Positions 1-11,000 of a stretch of 64,000 bases of DNA are shown one piece after another. Source of the stretch: Climacteris rufus (lineage: Eukaryota; Chordata; Aves; Passeriformes; Climacteridae); the NCBI GenBank assembly GCA_013398175.1, contig VZRZ01002185.1, positions 1,323,537 to 1,387,536 of the forward strand. Reading direction: 5' to 3'. The notes beneath the pieces are model-generated. The model saw only the letters and a list, made by a program, of their open reading frames with translations. It ran no database searches and was not told where the DNA came from. Every line of letters begins with the position of its first letter. Position 1 is the stretch's first letter. The translations under genes were made by a program, and so were the position numbers.

Positions 1-3000
1 TTAAGTGCTGGGTTTAATGTTAAGTGCTGGGTTTTTTTAATCTTACTGAAATTATGCATGTTGAAAACATTTTGGATACTGTATAAGGTATTGAGTAATA
101 TTACAAAAAAGGCCATGTTCAGAGATTGAGTAAACTTTTAAACTTAACTGCTTCTAGTGAGTAAAATTACTGTAGAGAGAGATATTACATGCCAGACTTT
201 CTGAATATGCAATCTGTTTTGATTTAAAGATTGTCATGATTGGTATTTCCCTCTTAATCAAATGATACCTATTTTTCACATCTGTCATCTTTCACAATTC
301 TTCATTGTTCTGCTAGGAACAAGCACTAACAATGCGTGTTTAAAAAAAAAACCAAAAACAAAAAGGAGGCTGCCAATATTATCTTTGAATCATTTCCTGG
401 GACTGACCAAGACTATGATCCATTGCAGCATGTTTTTCTAGAAGCCTTTATACTCTGTATAAGCTGGGTCACTTACCTTCTAAATGAATTTTATTTTACC
501 ATTGCACTCAATGTACCAGAAAATGTGAGCAGAATTTGGTAAATCAGGCTGTTAAAAGTGTGCTGTGGAAGAGAATCTACCTCTGTGTTTTGCTCAGTCT
601 GTGGTTGTTCCTCTGACCTAGCCTGAGTTCCCTTTACTGTAGGTATTTGCAGAAGTGAGGCACTGAGACAAAAGGGGGGCAGGTTCCTGCTGGTTCTGCA
701 CAGTTCTTGTCCACTTGCCCTTCCTTTCATCCCTTCAGTAGATTCAGTGACTCCTCCAAGTGGCAGAAGAGTACCAAGAATAGACCATAGGGGTCTGTGC
801 AGTTTACAACCCTTCACACCTGTAATGTCATCTGATTCTTGGCTGACAACAAACTGAGAGCTACTGGAAGGACTGGGGAATAGTGGAAGGAAATACTGAC
901 AGTAGTAGAATTCCTGAGGATGAGAGTGGTATTTATTTCCATTATAAAAATGTGTTCTTACACGGCCACTTCCATGAGAGATGTAGAAGGAACACTGTAA
1001 CTGAATTTCAGTTTTGACAAGAACCAACTACCATTAAAGTCCTGTTGCTTTCTTGCTCAGAAGTGTATGATGTGCTGGCTTCTTGGTGTGCTTGAGACAC
1101 ACATGCTGAAGCTATCTTGGGTGTTTGGATTAAGGAGAATAAAAAGCTCTTCATGTGCTGTCTTTTTGAAGGTATTTTGGGTGGGTTTTTGTCTTCTGGT
1201 CATCTTCTTCGGTTGGTAAGAAAAAAACCCAGGAGAAAATTACTCTCTGAGTGGCACATAAAAGTGGTGGCCATATAGGACATGGGTGGGTAAGTGGCAA
1301 TTTGGGAAAATTCAGTTTAATTTTGAGTTTGTTGTAATTTTGTTTTCTGTTCTGAAGACTTCTGCAGTCAATTCTTTGTTTTACCTTTAAAACAGTATTT
1401 TAAAGGATTTAATCACCTTAAATTACAGCACTTTCAGTTAATGTTATATTTTTCTGGACTTTAAAAGGTAATTTTAAAAACCGTTGGAGATAGAAGGTAT
1501 CTGGCTTTACACGTTAAATAAATTTTTCCTATTGTAAAATCAGGTGTGTGTATGTGTGTGTGTTCCAGAAGAAGCAAACCCTTACCTGTACCTTCTAAAA
1601 GGTGTTGGATGATCTGAGATTTCAGTGGATCAATATATTTGTAGGACTTTATCAGGGCTTTTGAACTCTAATAACTAGTCTTTTTTAAAGTATCTGTTTG
1701 ATTTTTTTTCTTGTCTGTAACTATTTGATGAAGCAGTTTACAGATTTATTTCCAGATGCTCACATAAGACTTGTTTCAAACACTGAACTGAAACCTGACA
1801 TGCTGTTTATAGAGTATAGAGTTTAGTCAGCTCTGTTTTTTAAGGAGTCAAGTAATTGCAAAATTTTTAAGGTTAAGATTGGTCAAGAATGCAAAAAAGA
1901 GATGATTTTTGCTAGACCATTTTGACTCTTAGAATAAATTAAACCAGAAAATCTCAAAGTAGAGGTACAGGCATGGCATGGCTGTGAATTTGGTCTGAGC
2001 CTAGTAATTCAATAGTGCATTCACCTGTTGCCTTGAATGTGGTCATTATATTTTTTCATATATATGAGCCCATGGTTTTCTCATGTTAAGTCCAGTAATA
2101 CTGCTGTTGGGGACCCCAGCCTGCAAGTGCAACACGAGGTGAGCACTGCATCAGGGTAAGTGCAAATACTGGGTGTTACTGGCCCTGCGTGTGGAAAAGA
2201 GCACTGGGAAGCTTTGCTGAGGCAGTGGGTTTTGTTGGCATTGTCTGCCATTTTCCAAATAGCTCTTACATTACAGACTGGACCCCAAGAGAACTGGGTA
2301 CACAATGGGCACAGAGCACCAAGCCACTGAAAACTGAAATTCATTCAATGCAGCAGCTTGGCAATTCTCAATTCTCAATTGAGATTTCTTTTCAATTTCT
2401 TTTATTTCCTGGCAATTTAGCATGCTCCATTACACATAGTGTCTCCTGCAAGAGTTACAGTGCAAATTACACACAGTTTTTATACCACTACTAAGTATTC
2501 AGAAGATTCCAACTATATTTGGCACTGAGCCCCAAAATACTTTCTTCAAACAGTCTCTTCCAAATGGAAGCAAAATGTGTGCTGCAGACTCATTCTGTAA
2601 CTTCCAGTGCTGCTCTGCAGCATGTCCAGGCTAGCAGCTACTTGCATGGAAGTGGCTTGATCTTCTCCCCATGAATGATAGGCCAGGTCACTGGTTAAGA
2701 AGCTGCTACTAGTGACAACTGTGGTATCTTGGTGGCAAAACATGATTAGTGATATTATTAGTGGGTTGTGTAGCATTGAGATGTGAAACAACACCCTACG
2801 TAGAGAGAGTGTGACGTGACAACAGGTGCATGTTTCATCTTAGAAACATGACTAGTTTAAGGTTGCTGGCCTTTCCATTAATGTTTTCATTTCCACATAA
2901 ATGTAAGATTTGGTTATAAGCATGGTGGTAAATGTCTTGTGAGGCATAAATCACATTCACATCCCAAATCATAGATGTATGTTTTGAAGTGATTGCTTTA

Positions 3001-5233
3001 CAGATAAAAACTGTTGCCTGGCCAGTGCTGTTACTGTTAGCCATTCATTTACCAACATCACAGATACAAAGTATGGAAGATGGAAATGACAGACTCTCCC
3101 CTGTAATCTTTTCCCTTTTTTTAATAATCTATCTGTAACATGTCTATTTTAATTTGGGTTAAGTTTCATATATGTGTGTCTTGAAATTCTGTATCTTAAA
3201 CACCGAGACATTCATTAGCAATGATAATAAGCTAGAAAAAGAAGGAAGAGTATTATCAGCATATTGAAAGAACCACAATTTGGAATGCTTCATTGGTTCT
3301 CTTAATAGTTCCAAATATGCACCAAAGAGAATGGAAAAATGATAGAACCCCATGGATCTTCATTTGCCAGTGCTCTTGGCTTTGTGAAACAATCCCAGCA
3401 GATGGTGTGGGGCAACTGTTGAACAAGAGAATAAAAAGCAATTCAGAAGGAACTCTGGGGGGAGTTCTCTCTGGAGAAGCGATACCCTCTTGTATATTTA
3501 GGTGGTCTTCCTATCAGTTGTGCAGAAGTAGCTTGATTAACTGAAAATCTCATTCCAATATATTGCCTAAAGAAAACTACGTCTTTTGCTGGGATTGCCA
3601 TGCAGCAAAGGAGGCACATGTGGGGTGACATATTCATATTGTAAGCAATCTTCTACAGATGGACTCTGTCAAAGCTGTGAGGTTTGCTTTTTTTTAATAG
3701 ATATATTTTTAATTACACCATTAAAAATCACTAGAAGAGTTATTATGCAGACTATTCTAGAGGAAAATATTCAGAGTACTAGAATGGAATTCAGAAGTCC
3801 CTGAGTTGAGTTCATGCGCTTCTTTTTTTAATTTGCATTCCTAAACACAGTTTTATAATTCAAATGAATGGATATACCTTTGAGATTTTTCACTGTAGCA
3901 GGTTAAAAGCAACTGAAGTTTTCAAATTTTCAGTGATTATAATGTGAAAAAATCAGAAGCTAATTTGGATAAAATCCCCAAACTATTGATTATCATAAGT
4001 CATGCAATTCATTCATTTGTATTATGGTTGTGATATTGATACTATTTTGGTGACTTGACATGCACAAAAGGATGCCTTGTTTAGTAATAAACATGAACAA
4101 AGATGATGTGGTAATGAATCAAGATCAATTTTCCAGGTGGCTAATTTTAACTGCTTTTAGTGCAGCTGATGTCAAGGTCATCTTTATTTTCCTAAGGACC
4201 TGGTAGACTATGAAGAATTTGTTATGCTCTCAAGGCAAACAGTACTTGGACTGAGCATCATCCTGCAGGTGTGTACTACTACCAGTAGGAGTAAAAGAAT
4301 CACTCAAGACATTGCAGATGCAAACCTTAGCTTTCTATTGTCAGACTCGTTAGGGTCATAATTTAGTTCTCAGTGGTAGATAATACTTGGGTTGGTACAT
4401 ACACATGTGAAAAACACTATTCAATATAGTATAATTGTATAATTCAATCACAAATATGTGACTTGTTAAAATTTTAGAGAAAAGCATTGTCAGTTCTTAG
4501 AAAATATCAAGAATGGGTGTGACTAAGGAGAGATACTTAGTCTAAAACGTTTTGTGTACATGCAGAATTAAAGTAATAGTACTCTGTTGTGAATGGCCAT
4601 ACTTGCTGTACAAAAGGTGGAAGCCATGGTTTACTATTAGAACAGATAAGGCAGGACTTGGGATGGTTTTCTAGGAGATAAAAGTTTTTTTGGTGTTAAA
4701 CTCGCCTTTTCCTTGGGGCTTCCTTTGTAGTGATATGTGGAGGATGTGAAGAAATTATTGTTGTGGAGCAAATGAAAATGGGTTTAGGCTTTAGAGGGGA
4801 AAAACCCAATGTCTTTAAGCGTTGAGGATGGTGGTTTGTCCTTGCTGGGGGAAGTACTATTATGCCAGTGAAGGTCTTCACAAACATGTCCTATGGAACT
4901 GCAACAAAATGTTGGAGGAAATGCCTTTCCATGGAAAGCCTACTCAGCAGAGTACTGCTGGCTGTTGGGAAGATGCTGTCGTGATTCTGCTTCTTGATAT
5001 TGCCTGGTAACTTGATTGCTTTTACATTAGTTTAACTAAGAAATCATTCAGATATGTGTAGGGTACCTTCTACTCCTGTAAGACAGCATGTCAAATTCCC
5101 TTGAACAGTGCCAAAAAGATGCTCCCCTGGCTGTGAATCAGGGCATGTGTGGAGAATTCTACAGCTGTTGTCTGATCTGTTCGAGTGTTTTTTAGGGCCA
5201 GCTCTGCAGTGTGAGCAACACTGGGGCCCATAC

Positions 5234-5388
5234 CTGCTGCTGCTAATGGCTTTTGCAGGCAGCAGCAGTAGTGTGAATTGGAGGTGATTCCTGCCAATTT
5301 CCCTGCTGCCCACAGGATTGCATGGAGCAGCGGGGAGCTGACAGGAGCCTTGTCTGCTGCTGCCTGGCAAAGCCATTAGCAGCAGCAG
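5234..5388. repeat. Imperfect inverted repeat, about 35-nt arms (hairpin-capable)
   Basis: The left arm 5234-5268 begins CTGCTGCTGCTAATGGCTTT. The right arm, about 5354-5388, is its reverse complement with about two mismatches near the middle. The arms are separated by about 85 nt, and both contain a CTGCTGCTG/CAGCAGCAG core. The transcript of either strand could fold into a long hairpin. It lies in a local GC-richer pocket of otherwise AT-rich intron. It could be a small non-autonomous element, a microRNA-like precursor or two opposed copies of a short repeat. The sequence alone does not decide. Confidence 0.6.
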
Positions 5389-7644
5389 ATACCCTGGAGC
5401 TCCCTCTGTGCAGACTCAAGGCAGCATTGCATTGGTTTGCATTCAGTTATATTTGGATCATTATCTTTGCAATCATGAAAAGTAAAAATATTTTTCCAAA
5501 TAAAATGTTCAATTTTTAAATGCGTGGCTGCCTCAAGGTATTCTTTCCCACCTTCTCCTATATGTTTGTCCGTTAAATTTCCTTCTTATTCTAGATGGAA
5601 TCAGTTTGTAAGCCATTAGTGAGAGGGTATGTTCCTTTAGGATGTTTTATCTTGGTTCCGTCTTACGGAGGGGGAGGGGTATTCTTGGCTTGGCAAAAGG
5701 CTTTGCCCTTTTTGTTGTAGATGCTGTGTAGCTTTTGAAATGGTTTTCAGGGTGCATGATGATTTATAACTATTCAATCATTTTATAGCCATGCATAGTT
5801 TGGAATCATGAAATTATTACTAGAATAAAAGACCTCTGCTGAATTAAATGGCTTTTGTTGCTAAGTACAAGATCCTGTCCTCTGTAGTGCGAGCATGTTT
5901 CATGTTCTAATCTCAAAGCACTTGTGTTGCTTTCCAGTTTTAGTTTTTGTGACAATGGTGACTTTCCTCATGAAGGTTTCATTACAGCTTTATTTAGCTT
6001 AGAATGGTTGGCTGGTGCCTTCCTGCATCTTCCTGAATGTCATTTCCATATGGTTAGAAATGTCATAGCAAAATTTAAAAAAACCATGGTCTTGGATTTC
6101 TAATAGCTAAATGTTTGTGCAGTGCAGGAGACAGAACTCGGAAGGGATAGTACAGAGCAAGATGCAGAGGGTCAGCCTGAGGAATTATAACATAAGAGGA
6201 GCCTCGGCCAGCATACTCACAGTTCTACAGTAAGAGTGTAGTAAATGTTGTTGATGAATAAATTGGGAAGCAGCTTTGAGCTCTGAGCAAATGTAGCAAA
6301 GAAACTTTGTTTTAAAGGAATAAAATATATAGGAAGAGGCTGTAAAAGGATTCATGAAAAAGCCACCGTTTCTGTATTGCCCACTTAATTATTAAGCATA
6401 TTTTGTTTGTTTCATTCTGGCCCAGGAATGTTCAAGAACAGACCAATATAACGGTACTGGCTTTTGTAGCATTTAGCTTAGACCTGAAATTATACCAAGG
6501 GTACATTAGGAATATATTTGTTTTTGTTTAGCTGATCTCAAAATGCAAAATAGTTCATTATTTACCATTTTTACTAAGATATTAAATAACCCTAAAAGAT
6601 AAATCCCTGTAATTTGTTTTAGTTACTGTAAGCCAAATGTAGAAACATCTTGGCTAGAGTTCTCAAAAGTAAAATTAAAATGTAGTAATTGTCCTTGTGA
6701 TGTTGCTGCATATTTACAGAAATATCCTTGAATTTAAGTGGTATTGTTAAGAATCCATTTAATGTATTAGTACCATTAGTGTTTCCACTGGATAAGGAAC
6801 TTAATTTTGAAATTAATCTTAAATAGAAGTGAAATGATCTTTGAGAGTAATGCCTAATCTTAACAATCTCAAAATCCTTGCAGTATTTTAAATTTTCTAT
6901 GGAAAAACATATATCTTACAAAATAAATGTATAAGTATATATTGAGCAAAACAGAAATCAAGTCCTGATTTTTCTTCATTCTTCTTGAATGGACTTTTGA
7001 GTATCAAGGGTATTGGTAGGATGTAGCTGTGCTGTCAAAAGCATCTTGTTTGTTTTTTTTTTTAATACCCTTGCAAAAAATCCAATCTTCCTTTTTGGTT
7101 TTATTTGATATGTTCTCAATACGTATTTTAAAACTTGTCTGATTTTTAAAAAATAGCACTTTAACCCAACCTGGGAATGAAGATGCGCTTACCAGAGAGC
7201 CGTGTCCCGAGTACCCGAGGAGGTCTCCACCGCAGGGCCCCGCAGGTCTGGGCAGGGACAGAGGGATAAAACCGAGGAGTTCTTCCATTTTCTGTAGGAA
7301 GCAGGGAAGCCTGTCAGCAAATGATCATATAGTCACTGTTGCCATCTTATAGTAATGAAGCAAATGCAAGAAAAAAAAATTAAAAAATTAAAAAGTATAT
7401 CGAAGAGCAAAATGTGCTTTGAGGCCAGAGGCTCGGACTCGGCCGCTGAGCCCCCGTGCCCTCTCCCGGGGCTGGAGCCGCAGGGTTGCAGCGCAGCGAG
7501 GTCCAGGACAGAGCAGCGCCCGGTTCCCACGGTTTTCCAGGGGAGCGAACAGCCGCTGTGGGCGGCGCTGCGGGCGGGGAGCGGCAAGGGTTAAAGCCGG
7601 TCCCCGCGGGGGTTAAACGCGGAGCCTAATGGAATAATGACGGG

Positions 7645-7660
7645 TAGCACCATCTGCTGG
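7645..7660 (-). promoter_or_regulatory. Near-consensus CTCF binding site
   Basis: The minus strand reads CCAGCAGATGGTGCTA, which fits the CTCF core CCASYAGRKGGCRSYR at 15 of 16 positions, with T in place of C at position 12. It sits in the 5' half of the CpG island. CTCF binding here could anchor a chromatin loop or bound the island promoter. Occupancy is inferred. Confidence 0.6.
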
Positions 7661-7772
7661 CCTAGTTCCGCGGGGAGCGGGTCTAACCAGCGCTAATATT
7701 GGCGCTGATGCCTTTTGATGCTTTGTGCGTTTCTTTCCGCGCTTTGTTGGGATCCGGCGGGCCGCGCACGGC

Positions 7773-7798
7773 GGGGCCGGGCCGGGCCGGGCGGCGGG
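7773..7798 (+). promoter_or_regulatory. G-quadruplex motif in the CpG island
   Basis: Four runs of at least three guanines, with loops of 2, 2 and 4 nt, occur in GGGGCCGGGCCGGGCC followed by GGGCGGCGGG. This meets the standard G3+N1-7 rule on the + (coding) strand, about 200 nt upstream of the ATG at 7979. Such motifs are common at CpG-island promoters. Confidence 0.65.
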
Positions 7799-7925
7799 TG
7801 CTCGCCGGGCAGGGCGCGGGGCTGCTGCTGAGGCGAACGAGCGCTCGGGGAGGGCTGTGCGCGGCCCGGCAGCCGCTCGCTAAATAGGCCATTTAGCAAT
7901 CTTCTCCCCATGCTTTTCTCCTGAG

Positions 7926-8008
7926 CACTGCCTGGGGTGCTGGAAAAGCGGAGGGCAAGTCTTTGTCTGACGCCAAAAATGTCTTCAGTGAAGAGGCCAA
8001 GAGGAAGG
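7926..8008 (+). CDS. CHD9: CHD9 coding exon with AT-hook half (5' boundary uncertain)
   Basis: Reads MSSVKRPRGR from an ATG at 7979-7981 (A at -3), then a strong donor GTAAGTGAG at 8009. Spliced to the exon at 9127 it gives KRPRGRPPSSKK, a canonical AT-hook whose core RGRP spans the junction. This strongly supports the frame and the 3' boundary. The 5' end is ambiguous. A pyrimidine-rich tract and AG at 7924-7925 could make it an internal exon, continuing in frame upstream as LEKRRASLCLTPK. Alternatively it is a first exon driven by the island. An in-frame TGA at 7922-7924 overlaps the candidate acceptor AG, so an unspliced transcript would have to start translation at 7979. Confidence 0.75.
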
Positions 8009-11000
8009 GTAAGTGAGAGCCTGAATGAGTGGGAGGAGGAGGGGTTCTTTGGGCTAAAAGGCTAATGGGATTGAATAACCTTCCTTATTACTGGCTGCTG
8101 CTGCGGGAGCCGCATCGCCATCTTGAGCTGTTCCCGAGCTGGGTCCGGCTGTTTGTTCCAGCCCCGGGGCTTTAAGGTGGCATCGGGAGCGGCCCCATCC
8201 CTGCCTCCCGCCCCCGCCGCCCATGAGGCACCCATAGGACATGTATCCCGGGAAGTGCGCGGGGTTTGGCCAGAAAATGTGTTTGGAAATTCCTGGTGGC
8301 TTTTCTTCCTGCTCTAGGCAGAGGCGCATTTACGGGTGAGAACGTAACAGAACTGTTATCTGCTGGGTTTTTGTGTTTGAATAGGAAATTCTTTCCATTC
8401 CTCATAGGGGGAGGGGAGGAAAGCAAAAACATGTCTTCTGGCTGGCTGCAGGAGAGGCTCATCAGCCCCGTAAACAATTCTGCGTCCGTGAAACGGCCAT
8501 TAAAAACCCGAAAATAAAAACAAGTTACCTTTTTTTAACCAAGGCATGGAGCGTATGTTGATCTAAATAAAAGGAACGCTGCTTTCTCATCCTTTTATGG
8601 ATGTGGAACTGTGTAATTTTAGTTTTGGTTTTATCTTTTGTCTGTTTTTTAATCTTGGTGTTGTTCAAGCATCTCTTGTGTTTATCATCGAGTTAGTCCT
8701 GTAGATCCTTCGTCTGCTCTAAGGTAACTGTGGTCCTGCTATCCTACCAAAGGCAAAACACTGATGCTGTTACATTCGGGAGTTCCTTGCTTTTTTGTAT
8801 TTTACTGGATATGTTGAACATGTGTGCCAAATGTATGGGAATGCTGGAAAGGTTAAGGATTGGTTTCTTAGGTTGAGAGAATTTCAGAAGGATATTTTTT
8901 ACTGACTTTGAGTACATGGATTGGATGTTTAAAACTAACAATTGATGTAGTTATTCTGAAACCCACGCCATTCTGTGATATAAACTGAATTCCTCATTTT
9001 TTGTCCGCATGAGTTCCTGGCAGATACATTTTTTTTAAAATGCATATCCTTATCAAAAACGTTTGCACTTTTTCTTTATATTTTTAAAATAAGGGGATGT
9101 AATTTACTTTTTGTTTCTTGCTACAGCCTCCTTCTTCCAAGAAGACTGATGGTTCAGGATCGTATACCAAGCTGCAGAATACCCAGGTGAGGGCAATGTC
9201 TGAAAAGAAGCAGAAGAAAAAAACAGACTCGGAAAGTAAACAAGAGAAGGCAAATCGCATAATATCTGAAGCAATTGCAAAGGCAAAAGAGAGAGGAGAG
9301 AGAAACATTCCACGAGTAATGAGCCCTGAAAACTTCCCCAGTGTTTCAGCTGAAGGAAAAGAGGAAAAGAAGGGTAGAAAAGTTAAATCCAAACCAAAGG
9401 ACAAGGAGAGCAAAAAGCCGAAAACTGGTTCCTCATCCAAAATTAAAGAGAAAACAAAAATTGGGTAAGTAGATTAAAACATTGTCTTCAGACTGTAAGT
9501 CCTTGATTAAAATGGAAACTGCTTACTGATAATAAAATGTTCTCCTCCACTGCCTACACAAAATTCTTCCTGATTAAGTCCATGTGTGGACTCTCTCATT
9601 CAGGAACAAGAATGCTCTGTTTTCTCTTTAGATAAAATCACTGTAGGAGTGTCCTTTTGAAAGGAATTATTTTAAATTCATATTCTAAAATATTCTGTAC
9701 TCACTTTGAAGCACAGACCCAAATATCTTTTATCTAGTGTTGTAATCAGTTCTGACTTCAAACTAAGTTTTTCTGGGTTATAAGTGATGTCTTTATCAAT
9801 TTTGGCATGTAGCTTCAATACAGTGTGCATGATAAACTGCATGGGAAGAAACTGGAAGTTTAATGAATTTCTAAACAAGAGAATATTCTTTTAGGTATCA
9901 CATGTATCAAAAGTAAAGCACATGTTGGAAAAATTATATTCAAGCACTTTGTAGTCTTTGGTCATATCGGTTTAATCTGCCCACTTAACAATTTTGCAGA
10001 CTCAGCTGGGTCAAGCTGGGGGGATACCTTGGGGTGAGGAGCTTTCAGAAGGCCATAGGTGTTAGAACACCCTTAGGGGTTCAGGAGGTGGCACATCTTC
10101 TGACTTCAGAGCTAACCTATGTGTTCTGTTTACTTTTAAAGCAAAGTGTGTGCTTTCCAATGTTAACTGTGTCAGTCAGAACTTGAAATAGAAATCTGAG
10201 CTATTTTCTGATTTTCATTTTTTTAAATCCATGCTCTTTTTGTGGTAGCAGAAATATTAACTGGCGTATCTCTCAAATTTAAATGTCTCATATACATATG
10301 TATATTTTCATGTATGGAGCAGAAATGAATGTTCTTTTAATCAGCCTACTTCTCTGCATTTTCTTTTTTTTCTTCTAGAGAGCAGTGCTTTTCTTACATG
10401 TTTGAAGTAAACAGCTTTGGGTAGTTATCCTGTAGTATGAAGGTTGCTGCTCTCTACTCTGTTTTTAACATGAACTTTCATGGTGTTAATTTCTTTCTGT
10501 TCTGGTTACGGGTTGGTGTGTGATGCTGCTTATAAGTGCACTAAGTAGTGCTTCCTTTTCTGTTTTTCTCCATCTTGTTTTAAGGTGGGATTTTGGTTGT
10601 GTACTTCCAAAGTTGATTTCATGTTCATGTTTCTGAATTTACTCATGTTCTATAACAAATGTGAGTCTATCTAATCAGAAAACTTACACACTGTTCTTTA
10701 GCTACTGTGTTTCATGAAGTTTTGTGGGTTTTCCTTAGTGTGCTTTTTATTCTTTCTTTCAGTAATTGACAAAACCTACCAAAATAGCATCCTTGCAATA
10801 TGCTACATAGTTGCCATAATATTTTTTGCTGTTTTTAAGAAAACAAAAAAAAATAGAGTAAACTGTTACCTTCAGTTTATGATTCTGCACTCACTTTTGT
10901 CTTGGTGAAATGGTTTGCTGTGCATATCACTGAGGATCAGTTTTCAGGATTTCATCAGACGGCATTAATTGAGAAAGAGACGTTTCTCAAATGGTGTTTT

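Larger units (their letters stand above)
1..7925 (+). other. Upstream intron or 5' flank of CHD9, no supported gene
   Basis: AT-rich, non-coding sequence. Only scattered short open frames occur, the longest being 178 codons on the minus strand at 491-1027, with no recognisable motif. A TG-rich run lies at 1543-1564 and a GC-richer pocket with a strong inverted repeat at about 5130-5420. The large N-terminal coding exon expected for CHD9 is not here, because no long + strand open frame is present. The stretch is therefore probably the intron between that exon and 7926, or sequence 5' of an internal promoter. Confidence 0.7.
7430..8335. promoter_or_regulatory. CpG-rich island, candidate internal promoter of CHD9
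   Basis: CpG and GC content rise abruptly from AT-rich intron. For example, about 11 CpGs fall within 7741-7800. A smaller CpG-rich shoulder lies at about 7180-7270. The island covers the coding piece ending at 8008 and its donor, and contains a CTCF-like site, a G4 motif and a YY1-like site. An AT-rich TAAATA element at 7881 could act as a weak TATA-like box. CpG islands usually mark promoters in vertebrates, and this one would start a transcript whose first in-frame ATG is at 7979. Promoter activity is inference. Confidence 0.65.

Noticed and set aside
2095..2154. Possible small exon with donors GTGAGC and GTAAGT
   Set aside because: The upstream acceptors are poor and no coding frame fits CHD9. 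Too weak without transcript evidence.
7355..7616. Overlapping + and - open frames in the CpG island
   Set aside because: Stop-poor because of high GC. The peptides are low-complexity and have no homology I can recognise.
7970..8008. Alternative frame DAKNVFSEEAKRK through the short exon
   Set aside because: Only the ATG frame joins the exon at 9127 to form a coherent AT-hook and keep the CHD9 frame.
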